Source: JABMNT01 sp048262655
GTDB taxonomy: Bacteria; Pseudomonadota; Alphaproteobacteria; Rhodospirillales; Casp-alpha2
Reading direction: 5' to 3'
DNA: 64,000 nucleotides
NCBI GenBank assembly: GCA_048262655.1
Contig: JBLXEY010000006.1
Location: 186,001 to 250,000 of the forward strand
Shown piece by piece: positions 26,225 to 34,760 of the stretch; the first letter of the stretch is position 1; every line of letters begins with the position of its first letter. The notes beneath the pieces were generated by a model. The model was not told the origin of the DNA, did not search any database, and was given only the letters and a program-made list of their open reading frames with translations. A program made the position numbers and the translations under genes.

Positions 26225-26611
26225 TTGTGTATGTCGAAAACCCCAATTAGCTGGAAAGTACCTCTGTCGGTCTGAATCGTGCGCTCATTTAGCGGAAGAA
26301 ACGCCGATAAAAACAGCTGCATTGGTCCGGTCTTTCGAACAGTCCGAGTCTATTGCAGTATCTGGAGCGCGGAGTTTTGTTCATCTATACAGATCTGTTT
26401 CAGATCAGTCGCGCTCTGACCAAACAGCCCCAGCACCGTATGACACAGACTTTTGGGCAAAGACAACCATCCCCTAAAAGCCCCGTTCTGACGAACAGGA
26501 TGCTCAGAGGTGAATTGTTTTCAGCCATCGTTTGGGCGAAAAATTTTTTGCGAAGTAGCTGAGCAGGCCACTTCGAGTTAACGTCTCGCCGCGAATGTTG
26601 CCGTATTTATA
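26225..26611. other. 387-base intergenic region after the receptor gene
   Basis: No gene recognised. Plus-strand frames at 25977-26477 and 26353-26562 are open, but the first is mostly a shadow of the receptor and neither has a ribosome site or a family signature. A palindromic ACAGATCTGT lies at 26389-26398. I found no clear terminator. The region separates the plus-strand iron locus from the minus-strand exporter gene. Confidence 0.5.
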
Positions 26612-27523
26612 TTAGCCCTGGAAGAAATAGAGACTGTTGGGGGTCGCCATCAGTTTATAAAGAATTTTACCACACACAGCCAAAACCATAAGTGCCAGAA
26701 GACCGCGTAGTTGTTCTCCCGGTAATTTGGCGCCAATTCGTGTGCCAAATTGTGCCCCGATAACGCCACCTGCCATTAAAAAAAGCGCAAGTGGAATATC
26801 GACCGTTTGGTTCATCACCGCTTGAAATATTGTGACGTTCGCTGTGACAAAGATAATCTGGTAAAGCGATGTTCCAACAACGACCGCCGTTGGCATTCCT
26901 AAAAAGTATACCATGGCTGGCACCATGACGAACCCGCCGCCAACCCCCATAATTGCGCTGAGGACGCCAACCAGTATTCCAACAGAAAATGGCAATAAGG
27001 CACTTATATAGAGCCTCGATTTTCGGAAACGGGTTTTAAAGGGAAGCCCGTGAAGCCAGTGATGCTGGTGAAGTTTTACTCGTTTGGACGTTGACTGCTT
27101 TCGCGTCTTGAGGATTGTGTTTGCGCTTTCAACCATCATCAAAAAACCGATAATACCGAGCATAATCACATAGGATAATTGTATGACGAGATCTATTTGC
27201 CCCAGGGTTTGCAACCAGGAAAAAAGGTAAACACCGACGGTCGATCCTACTATTCCCCCGACTAATAAAATGGAGCCCATTTTGAAATCCACGCTTCCGC
27301 GTCGCCAATGGGCAAGAAAACCGGAGACCGAAGTGCCGACGATCTGGTTGGCGCCAGTCGCAACAGCTACGGCAGGCGGAACGCCCGCGAACATTAGTAA
27401 CGGCGTAATCAGAAATCCACCGCCAACGCCAAATATGCCAGACAAAAGACCGACGCCGGCACCCATTCCAAGAATAAGGAAAATATCTACGGATATCTCA
27501 GCAATCGGAAGATAAATGTGCAT
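26612..27523 (-). CDS. TauE/SafE (TSUP) family sulfite/organosulfur exporter
   Basis: 303 aa, about eight membrane helices in two homologous halves, each with the family glycine motif: GIFGVGGGFLITPLL in the first and AIMGVGGGFVMVPAMVYFLGMP in the second. A hydrophilic loop rich in Lys/His/Arg divides them (residues about 140-165). TSUP proteins move sulfite, sulfoacetate or related anions; the substrate here is unknown. It is flanked by non-coding gaps of about 390 and 200 bases and is transcribed toward the iron locus, so it is probably its own unit. Confidence 0.88.
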   Translation of the reverse strand: MHIYLPIAEISVDIFLILGMGAGVGLLSGIFGVGGGFLITPLLMFAGVPPAVAVATGANQIVGTSVSGFLAHWRRGSVDFKMGSILLVGGIVGSTVGVYLFSWLQTLGQIDLVIQLSYVIMLGIIGFLMMVESANTILKTRKQSTSKRVKLHQHHWLHGLPFKTRFRKSRLYISALLPFSVGILVGVLSAIMGVGGGFVMVPAMVYFLGMPTAVVVGTSLYQIIFVTANVTIFQAVMNQTVDIPLALFLMAGGVIGAQFGTRIGAKLPGEQLRGLLALMVLAVCGKILYKLMATPNSLYFFQG

Positions 27524-27723
27524 CAGGTAATGAAAATCCAGGCATCATTCACAGACAAATCCTCCCATCGTAAGGAATTAGGAATTGCCTCGGAGACGAA
27601 AAGGTATGTGGTGCAAGTTTCGTAAAAAAGTGGTGTCGTTTGGAGCAGGCACTTTCCCTGCCTCTTTAACAGTTTAATTGGCGACTATTCAAGCGTCTAA
27701 TTTTTTGCAAGTTTCTAGCTGGT

Positions 27724-28557
27724 TTAAGGCAGTGCGCGGGCCAGTTGGCAAAATTGTTCAATACTTAATTCTTCGGCCCGGCATGTCGGCTCTATTCCAA
27801 GCGATTCAAAATCAAGTTCAAAGGATTTAAGACTTGCACGCAACATTTTCCGACGTTGATTGAACGCTGCTGCAGTCACTTTTTCCAAGGCGTCCCATCG
27901 CGCCGGCGCCAGTGGTTCCGACCGCGGTTTTAAGGTAACTATGGTCGATGTTACTTTTGGCGGAGGTGTAAAGGCTTCTTTTGACACGTTGAATTCCTGA
28001 CGGACGTGACATAACCACTGACACATAACGGATAAGCGACCGTAGGCTTTTGTTTTCGGTTTGGCTGTCAAGCGATCTGCAACCTCCTTTTGGAACATGA
28101 GGGTCATGCCGTCGATCTCCTGAATATCCTTTAACCAGCTAATCAGCAGTGGCGTGGCAACATTGTAAGGGAGGTTGGCGACGATCTTACGCGGAGGAGG
28201 GCAGATGTCCGCCAGATTAAGGGTAAGGGCATCGGCTTCAATGATGCTTACACGCCCATTATAACGTGCAGATATTTCATTTACCGCATCAATACACCGA
28301 AAGTCACGTTCGATTGCATAAAGATGGTTTGCTCCTTGTATCATTAGGGCGCGCGTCAAGCCACCCGGGCCAGGGCCAATTTCAATGACGTTGTGCTGTG
28401 ATAAATCCCCCGCTACCGAGGCGATGCGTTGGGTCAAATTAAAGTCGAGCAGAAAGTTTTGACCGAAAGACCGTTTTGCACGCAAGCTCAATCGTGCAAT
28501 CACGTCGCGCAATGGTGGCAAACCATCCGGTGTTGTAGAGGTTGTCTGTTCACTCAT
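27724..28557 (-). CDS. rsmA: 16S rRNA (adenine-N6)-dimethyltransferase
   Basis: Also called KsgA; dimethylates two adjacent adenines in 16S rRNA helix 45 late in 30S assembly. 277 aa with FGQNFLLD near the N-terminus, the SAM motif EIGPGPGGLTRAL, and the catalytic motif NLPYNVATPLL. The ATG at 28557 lies inside the end of pdxA (8-base overlap), the usual pdxA-rsmA coupling. Last gene of the lptF-to-rsmA run. Confidence 0.96.
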   Translation of the reverse strand: MSEQTTSTTPDGLPPLRDVIARLSLRAKRSFGQNFLLDFNLTQRIASVAGDLSQHNVIEIGPGPGGLTRALMIQGANHLYAIERDFRCIDAVNEISARYNGRVSIIEADALTLNLADICPPPRKIVANLPYNVATPLLISWLKDIQEIDGMTLMFQKEVADRLTAKPKTKAYGRLSVMCQWLCHVRQEFNVSKEAFTPPPKVTSTIVTLKPRSEPLAPARWDALEKVTAAAFNQRRKMLRASLKSFELDFESLGIEPTCRAEELSIEQFCQLARALP

Positions 28558-29587
28558 TATTCAGGGTCTCATAATTGCGACGGTGCTTGACCATTTGTTC
28601 TGCCATGCGAATTGCCGCAACCAGGCTCTTTGCGCTGGCTTTTCCTGTTCCAGCGATATCCAGGGCGGTTCCATGATCCGGTGACGTCCGGATGAAATCC
28701 AAGCCTAAAGTGACATTGACCCCCCCATCAAAATCTAGTGTTTTGATGGGGATTAGCGCTTGGTCGTGATACATGCAGATCGCTACGTCGTAGGTTGGGC
28801 GTGCTCGGGCACTAAACAGGGTGTCTGGAGAATAAGGGCCCGTGGCTTGAATGCCCTGGCGTTGCAGGGCCTCAACTGCAGGTGTTATGATTGTGCTCTC
28901 TTCATGTCCCATGGCTCCGTCTTCGCCGGCATGGGGGTTTAGCCCTGCAATTGCCAGACGCGGCGTCTTAATGCCAAAATCGCGTCGCAATGCTGCATCA
29001 GTGATGATGGACTGCTCGATGATGATGTCGGTCGATAGAGTTTGGAGGGCCTCTTGCAAACTGACATGAATTGTCACGGGAACAACACGCAACTGGTCAC
29101 AAGCGAGCATCATGACAGGCTGAGGGTTCGGCGTGATTAATGAGGCCAGATACTCGGTATGTCCTGGAAATTGAAACCCGGCTTCGTACAATGCACTTTT
29201 TTGAATTGGGTTGGTAACCACGGCAGCAGCTTTACCTGCCCGTGTCATTTCGACGGCCTTGCGGATGGAGAGAATGGTGGCGTTTGCATTCTGCGGTGCG
29301 AGTTGACCCGGCGTCTGAGATGCTGCGAGCGGCGAGTGGAGGACTGGCAGCGCTCGAGGTCCGGGAAAGTAGGGTGTGTTTGATGGCAGAAAATCTGTGA
29401 ACGTAACATCGATACCCAGTTGTTCAGCGATGCTTTGCAGTCGATATGTGTCATCAATAGCAAATAGAAAAGGCGGAGATGAGCTCAATTCATCCCATGC
29501 TTTAAGTAATATCTCGCCACCAATTCCACCAGGCTCCCCCATGGTAACGGCCAAAGGCAGCGGATGATCCAAATAGGAGGCCATCAC
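28550..29587 (-). CDS. pdxA: 4-hydroxythreonine-4-phosphate dehydrogenase
   Basis: NAD-dependent enzyme of pyridoxal phosphate synthesis (DXP-independent PdxA/PdxJ route). 345 aa. Starts with LAVTMGEPGGIGGEI, and contains PIQKSALYEAGFQFPGHTE (substrate and metal His), LNPHAGEDGAMG with the second His, and MYHDQALIPIKTL with the third, then the C-terminal RTSPDHGTALDIAG motif. It starts two bases after surA ends and overlaps rsmA. Confidence 0.96.
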   Translation of the reverse strand: MMASYLDHPLPLAVTMGEPGGIGGEILLKAWDELSSSPPFLFAIDDTYRLQSIAEQLGIDVTFTDFLPSNTPYFPGPRALPVLHSPLAASQTPGQLAPQNANATILSIRKAVEMTRAGKAAAVVTNPIQKSALYEAGFQFPGHTEYLASLITPNPQPVMMLACDQLRVVPVTIHVSLQEALQTLSTDIIIEQSIITDAALRRDFGIKTPRLAIAGLNPHAGEDGAMGHEESTIITPAVEALQRQGIQATGPYSPDTLFSARARPTYDVAICMYHDQALIPIKTLDFDGGVNVTLGLDFIRTSPDHGTALDIAGTGKASAKSLVAAIRMAEQMVKHRRNYETLNNE

Positions 29588-29589
29588 AA

Positions 29590-30909
29590 TTAGAGGCGAA
29601 TATCTATAAAAGCGGTGCGGCGCAAGTCGCGAATATACCGCCGTGCAGAGAGTGTTAGTTGTGCGGTAAGCAATTGGTTCCGGATGTTTGCCCGTACTTT
29701 TTTCATATCGACCGGTGGGGCCTTTGGTATATCGCGAGCACAGACCATTAAAACAATGACGCCATCTGCTATGGCTTGCGGTGGGCTCGGCTGGCCAACC
29801 GGTAAATTAACCACAAGGTCGCGCATACTATTCGATATTTGGTCAATTGCGAAGGTTCCCAATTCACCCGATAGCGGAGAGCCTTGCTGTTTGCTGATTT
29901 CACCAAAGGTCTGGCAATTCTGCGCGCTTGCAGAAAGGGCCAATGCTTTACTTTTAAGGGCATCAAATACGTTTGGAGGACTGTTGGGAGGCGCCGCTAA
30001 ATGTAATTGATGCAGCGTCACTTTTGCGGGTCCTGGCGGTGGACCATCCAGGCCTTGTGATAATCTTTTAGCCCGGAGCAGAAGTATGTATATGCCATCA
30101 GCCGTCTGCAATGGCTCCGAAATATTTCCAACGCCAAGTTTCTCAATGGTCGCCTTAATTTCAGCCCCAAGTTTATCAGCTCGGTTCCAACCCAAGTTGC
30201 CACCGTTGGGTGCCGTCAGGCTTTGCGAAAAATTGTTTGCTATTGAGGCAAAGTTGGCACCGTCGATGATCTGTTGAGAAAGTCTGGAGGCCAGCTTTAG
30301 TGCCTCTGTCGCTTGTTCAGGTGTCTCTGCTGATAAAAATATCTCCGATGCAAGGTATTCTGGTTTCCCTTTATTCGCTTTAATATCTTCAATGATCTCG
30401 TCAACTTCTTCATCACTAATCGTCGCGTTTCTCGCGAACTTGCTTCTAACAGATTTTGTCCAAACGATTTTCGCTTCCAGTTGTTCGGTCAACGTCTCTG
30501 GATCAATTCCATTGTTTTTAAGAGTGCTCTCCAATTGACTGGGCTTGATTTTGATCTGACGGGAGATTACGGCCTTTTCTGCATTGATTTCGCCTTTTTG
30601 CGCCGTTAGGCCTAAGCGCTTAGCTTCCTGCATTTGAAGACGCTCATTAATCAAAGTTTGGATGACCTGAGGAGCCAAGCGCTGCCGTGTTTCGGGAGTG
30701 TTCTTGAAACCGGAAAAACCCGCGACCAGGGCAATGCGTGACTCCAAATCGAGAACCGAGATCATTTCGTCGTTGACCGTTGCTGCAATGCCGAGCGGTT
30801 GCTGCGCCTGACTTGTTGATGCTGTCGCCAGCAGCACAAAGATAGCAGCCGTCGCTAACACATATCGTACGCATTTGATGCGGAGGGTAAGAAGAGATGG
30901 ATCAAACAT
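29590..30909 (-). CDS. surA: Periplasmic chaperone/peptidyl-prolyl isomerase SurA
   Basis: Escorts outer-membrane proteins, including LptD, through the periplasm. 439 aa: cleavable signal peptide (cleavage near SQA-Q, residue 35), an N-terminal SurA chaperone domain (VNDEMISVLDLESRI onward), then a parvulin domain around residues 190-290 (YLASEIFLSAETPEQA ... GNLGWNRADKLG ... LQTADGIYILLL) and a degenerate second isomerase-like segment near 310-400. Its place right after lptD fits its role in LptD assembly. Confidence 0.93.
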   Translation of the reverse strand: MFDPSLLTLRIKCVRYVLATAAIFVLLATASTSQAQQPLGIAATVNDEMISVLDLESRIALVAGFSGFKNTPETRQRLAPQVIQTLINERLQMQEAKRLGLTAQKGEINAEKAVISRQIKIKPSQLESTLKNNGIDPETLTEQLEAKIVWTKSVRSKFARNATISDEEVDEIIEDIKANKGKPEYLASEIFLSAETPEQATEALKLASRLSQQIIDGANFASIANNFSQSLTAPNGGNLGWNRADKLGAEIKATIEKLGVGNISEPLQTADGIYILLLRAKRLSQGLDGPPPGPAKVTLHQLHLAAPPNSPPNVFDALKSKALALSASAQNCQTFGEISKQQGSPLSGELGTFAIDQISNSMRDLVVNLPVGQPSPPQAIADGVIVLMVCARDIPKAPPVDMKKVRANIRNQLLTAQLTLSARRYIRDLRRTAFIDIRL

Positions 30910-30914
30910 AATGA

Positions 30915-33656
30915 CTAAAATACGCTCCCGCCTGTTTTGACTTCGCCCAATGTTTTAAATACGAGATTGAAAGTAATTGAGTCTGTTGGTTCCAGGTCCC
31001 GGTCCTGAAAGAAGGTCCGGGATAATTTTGACGTGAAAACCAGGCACTCGTCTTCATATGTGAGATACATGCCGGCCGACCGCATTTCTCCGGCATCAAT
31101 ATCCCGTGTTCCGTTGAAACCCGTTCGCCAGTATCTATCAATTTGTGATGTTGCCACCATGCTCAACTCTTCACGGCCCGGAAATTCACTGCCCGCCTGG
31201 CGTTCGAGAAACGTGTAGTTACCCCCAATCGTAAGTGCAGGGATGCCACCAGAGGCATTAAACTCATGCCGTTTCGGCTGCAGATCCTCTTGAGAAAGAC
31301 GGGTCCTGTAGGAGGCTTTCAAGTGAGGGCCTGGAGCCACCTGGACCCGAGCAACCACATCGGAAAAGTTGTTCTCTAGACCTGAGCCTTCGGCATAAGC
31401 GTCGTCTTTCTTCGGACGCCAGGACTGGCCAACGAAGACATTGGTTTTTCCGCCGTCAGCACCGAAGGCACCCCATTTCAGGCCATAAACGGTCCGTGGT
31501 CCCCCTTCGACCCGATCGAGGCCCGAGAACCGGTTTGTGCGAAAAAGATTCGTATCATCAAATTCCAGTTCAATACTATCTTCGTTTGGAATATCACGCG
31601 AATTCCCTCCGTAAGGACTCCAAATAAATGAGGCAATAGGTTCAATAACCTGACTGATTTTGCCATCAGATTTTTCAAATGGCATGCGCCATTCCAGCGC
31701 GGCTTCGGGAGTTAATCGATAACTGAAGCCATCAAAATTGCTGGTGTTCGCCCCACGGACCAATTCATTGACATGGTAGAAGTCGCTATTAAGCCCAAAC
31801 GAGACATTATAGACATCGCCGAGTTTGCCAATGAAGGGTCGCTGCCAACGAGACCTTGCCGATAGACGGCGGGTGTCCAATCCTTCTTCTCGGGTTAAGG
31901 CAAGAAAGTTAAAATCGAAATTTGTCGTGCCGCCTAATCGATCTTTGTCTCCGATGTAGTTAAAATCAGCGAGCGGAAGAACGACTGGGATCGTTTCAGA
32001 GCGAACTGAGTCTTGCAAACTCTGAAATGAGAGGGCTTTAAGCGAGAAGTAATTTTGTCCTTTGAATGACTCTGTATAAATTTGGCTTTTCAATGTAGAT
32101 GGCGACGCAAAACCGTATCGCCTCAGGTAAGTATCGTCGCTGGTCCAATTGCCATCAAACCCCCATCGCCAAGCCTGATTAATATCAAAACGACCTTCGC
32201 TCTCGATATGTCCCCGCATACCGTATCGACCTTCTTCTGCGCTGCCAACAACGGCATCACCGGGGCTCGCCGTGAGGCTGCCGTTCGCAGTTAACTGTCC
32301 GGCACGTTGAAGGTTTCGATATTCTACCGCCAAAATCGGGTTTTCTGCGGTCATCAAAATCGGTGTAATGGTCGCATCTTCGTTAGGTGCAATGTTCCAG
32401 AAGATAGGTGTATGGATAATGGTCCCTAAATCGGAAGAGTTGCCAAAGGTTGGGAATAAAAAACCTGATTTGCGTTTCACCGTTGGGTCGGGGTGTCTGA
32501 AATAGGGCGTATAAAAAACCGGCACGCCAAAAAACTCGAGCCAGGCGTCTTCATATTCGACAGTTTTAGCGTTTTTATCATGGGTGACATTAACGGCCTT
32601 AATTTGCCAAACAGGTGGCTTGTTCGGATCGTCTTCACAGAGGCTGCAGGGCGAATATACAGCGTGATTTAACTGTGTTTTAACACCGCCAGAACGCGTT
32701 GCAGATGCGCCGGCGATACGAGACCGGTCTTGCAAGATAATGCCGATATTCAGAATAACTCCGTCTTTGAGATCGCCAGAAATTTCTATTTTATCGCCAT
32801 AAACGGTCTCTCTGGTGGGTTCCTGAATGACGACGTTCCCAAGTGCAATAACCTCATTTGTGTTTCGGTTGTAAATGACTTCGTCGGCGCTTAGCGTGCG
32901 ATCTTGATAGCTTACCTCGACATTGCCCGCAGCTCGCACAGCGCCGTTTTCTCGATCGAAAGACATCTCGTCGGCACTAAAATTGACGGCAGGCTCTTCT
33001 TGCGCAGTGGACACTTGATCAGGCTGAGCAACTGTTGAGACAGCTGTTAAAGGTCTGATATCTGACGAAGGTTGATCAGGAGGTGAGCTCCGTCGGTACG
33101 TGCCGGGCATGAGCAGAGTTCCCAGTGGTCGATCGCCGTTTGCCCCAGATTGATCCCAGTTTAATGGCGCGGGCGCATAGATTGGCGTTTTGCTGGCTGT
33201 CTTACGTGCTTCCTTTTCAGCGGGTGCATTGCTCAAATACTGTGGATCAGGTGCAAAGGAGGTTTGATCCAGCAATAACCCGAGCGGTCGCTGGCCGGAT
33301 ACATCTGAGCCAGTTTTCATCGAAGCGGCGGCGGGTGTCTGAATACCTTGAAGGTTTGCTCCTGACGTTGTTGGAAGCGGACTGGCGGTTTTTGCCTGAT
33401 CGCCATCCGCGAGAGGGTTTAGCAGAACACCTAAAGGAGGCGGGGTGGTGGCTTGTGTTGGTGACAATACGGGGGTCGGAGGTTTTTGCGAGTAAACATC
33501 CAAGACACGAGAGGTATCGGTCGTCGGAAGAGGCGTGAAAAGCCGTCCCAATGGTCTTTCTGCACTGACATCTGTCGCAGCCTGTGATCCGATAGGGGCC
33601 AAGGGCAAAGCGGTCAACATAAGCATTGCAAGCGATTTTGAGAGACGATTTGTCAT
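30915..33656 (-). CDS. lptD: LPS-assembly outer-membrane protein LptD
   Basis: Inserts lipopolysaccharide into the outer leaflet together with LptE. 913 aa: signal peptide (about 1-27), an unusual linker to about residue 220 with four RPLGxLL repeats, the OstA/LptA-like beta-jellyroll (VNFSADEMSFDRENGAVRAAGNVEV, about 225-330), then the barrel. The paired cysteines SPCSLCE in the first part and one near the end (YEDECLVF) are the sort that form the inter-domain disulfides of LptD. The repeat linker makes it longer than most homologues. Five bases separate it from surA. Confidence 0.94.
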   Translation of the reverse strand: MTNRLSKSLAMLMLTALPLAPIGSQAATDVSAERPLGRLFTPLPTTDTSRVLDVYSQKPPTPVLSPTQATTPPPLGVLLNPLADGDQAKTASPLPTTSGANLQGIQTPAAASMKTGSDVSGQRPLGLLLDQTSFAPDPQYLSNAPAEKEARKTASKTPIYAPAPLNWDQSGANGDRPLGTLLMPGTYRRSSPPDQPSSDIRPLTAVSTVAQPDQVSTAQEEPAVNFSADEMSFDRENGAVRAAGNVEVSYQDRTLSADEVIYNRNTNEVIALGNVVIQEPTRETVYGDKIEISGDLKDGVILNIGIILQDRSRIAGASATRSGGVKTQLNHAVYSPCSLCEDDPNKPPVWQIKAVNVTHDKNAKTVEYEDAWLEFFGVPVFYTPYFRHPDPTVKRKSGFLFPTFGNSSDLGTIIHTPIFWNIAPNEDATITPILMTAENPILAVEYRNLQRAGQLTANGSLTASPGDAVVGSAEEGRYGMRGHIESEGRFDINQAWRWGFDGNWTSDDTYLRRYGFASPSTLKSQIYTESFKGQNYFSLKALSFQSLQDSVRSETIPVVLPLADFNYIGDKDRLGGTTNFDFNFLALTREEGLDTRRLSARSRWQRPFIGKLGDVYNVSFGLNSDFYHVNELVRGANTSNFDGFSYRLTPEAALEWRMPFEKSDGKISQVIEPIASFIWSPYGGNSRDIPNEDSIELEFDDTNLFRTNRFSGLDRVEGGPRTVYGLKWGAFGADGGKTNVFVGQSWRPKKDDAYAEGSGLENNFSDVVARVQVAPGPHLKASYRTRLSQEDLQPKRHEFNASGGIPALTIGGNYTFLERQAGSEFPGREELSMVATSQIDRYWRTGFNGTRDIDAGEMRSAGMYLTYEDECLVFTSKLSRTFFQDRDLEPTDSITFNLVFKTLGEVKTGGSVF
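33105..33557 (-). repeat. Four degenerate RPLGxLLxP protein repeats in LptD
   Basis: Within the lptD frame, RPLGRLFTP (residues 34-42), PPLGVLLNP (73-81), RPLGLLLDQ (123-131) and RPLGTLLMP (176-184) recur at 39-53-residue spacing, separated by Pro/Thr/Ser/Gln-rich linkers. Three of the four are preceded by Ser/Gly-Asp/Ala residues. They lie between signal peptide and jellyroll, so would be periplasmic. Confidence 0.75.
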
Positions 33657-33658
33657 TG

Positions 33659-34759
33659 CTATCCGTCCTCTAGATGAAGAAGGGTCGTCAAACCGAGCAG
33701 AGTGGCGACACCAGAGGGCGTCCAGGCGGCAAGAGCAACCGGTATACTATCAGATAAACCCAAAGCAAAAACGACGTCAGAAAAGAAATACAGCACAAAA
33801 CCAGTCAAGACACCCCCGGCAATAACAAATGTGGTCGCCCCGCGCCGTGATTGGCGTAGGGTGAAAGACGCGGCAATCAAGACCATTGCGCACATCAAGA
33901 AGGGTGCGGCCAACAATGTATGCCAATGGAGCTTATGACGTATCGCTGAAAACCCGGCTTTTTCAAGCTGTTGAATAAAGGCGGGTAGCGACCAAAAAGA
34001 CATCGTTTCTGGCGGCGCAAAGCTCTCTTGTATCTTATTCAAAGTGAGATCTGTTTCCAGCCAATGTTCTTTTTCAAATTTTGGCCGTGTGTCCGGCAAA
34101 TAAACCCAAGTGTCTGTCATATGCCAGAATCCGTCCTCTAATCTGGCTTTTTGCGCATTCAACCGCCCGCTAAATGAGTCGGTGCCGGAATATTTGAAGA
34201 CGACAACATTCACGAGCTCGACGTCGTTACCCTGCTGAAAGACTTGTTCTGCATGAACCACAGATTGTCCTTCTTCGTTGGATTGTCGCAGCCACAAGCC
34301 ACTGCCAGACAAGGCCAAAAGGTTGTCGTTACCTTTCAAGTGCCGCGCCTCCAGGACCTGAAACCGAGTGAGAGTTGCAGACGCGAAATGATTGATGATA
34401 CCAACATGAACAGCACCTAGGGCAAACGCGACGACCAACACGGGAAACATAAATTGCCATGCCGAAACGCCCGCCGCCCGCGTGATCACAAGTTCATTGC
34501 TTCGGGTTAATCTCCAAAAGGCCGACATGGCCCCAAACAAAACCGCAAAGGGGAAAATTTCCTGGCCAAGATATGGCAATTTCAACAAAGCCATTTCTAC
34601 AACGGCTGCAAAGTTAACTTCAGGTTTGGATGCCGTGCGTCTCAACAGCTCGACAATATCGAACATAAAGATTAGGAACATAAAAAGCGTAAACAACAGC
34701 AAAAACGCGAGCAAAAACTGCCGGCCGATATAATAAGAAAGTGTCGATGAGATACGCAT
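33659..34759 (-). CDS. lptG: LPS export ABC permease LptG
   Basis: One of two permeases of the LptB2FG machine that pulls LPS from the inner membrane. 366 aa from the ATG at 34759 (MRISSTLSYYIGRQF); a longer frame start at 34804 lies within lptF. Three helices, a periplasmic beta-jellyroll (about 120-260), then three helices. The N-terminal segment with LLRRTASKPEV and the coupling region RSNELVITRAAGVSAWQ are typical. One base separates it from the lptF stop. LptB is not in this window. Confidence 0.94.
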   Translation of the reverse strand: MRISSTLSYYIGRQFLLAFLLLFTLFMFLIFMFDIVELLRRTASKPEVNFAAVVEMALLKLPYLGQEIFPFAVLFGAMSAFWRLTRSNELVITRAAGVSAWQFMFPVLVVAFALGAVHVGIINHFASATLTRFQVLEARHLKGNDNLLALSGSGLWLRQSNEEGQSVVHAEQVFQQGNDVELVNVVVFKYSGTDSFSGRLNAQKARLEDGFWHMTDTWVYLPDTRPKFEKEHWLETDLTLNKIQESFAPPETMSFWSLPAFIQQLEKAGFSAIRHKLHWHTLLAAPFLMCAMVLIAASFTLRQSRRGATTFVIAGGVLTGFVLYFFSDVVFALGLSDSIPVALAAWTPSGVATLLGLTTLLHLEDG

Positions 34760-34760
34760 G

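Noticed and set aside
26353..26562. 69-codon plus-strand frame after the receptor gene
   Set aside because: No ribosome site or recognisable domain; not supported as a gene.
27640..27670. GC-rich imperfect hairpin downstream of rsmA as a terminator
   Set aside because: Arms contain a bulge and no T-run follows on the minus strand.
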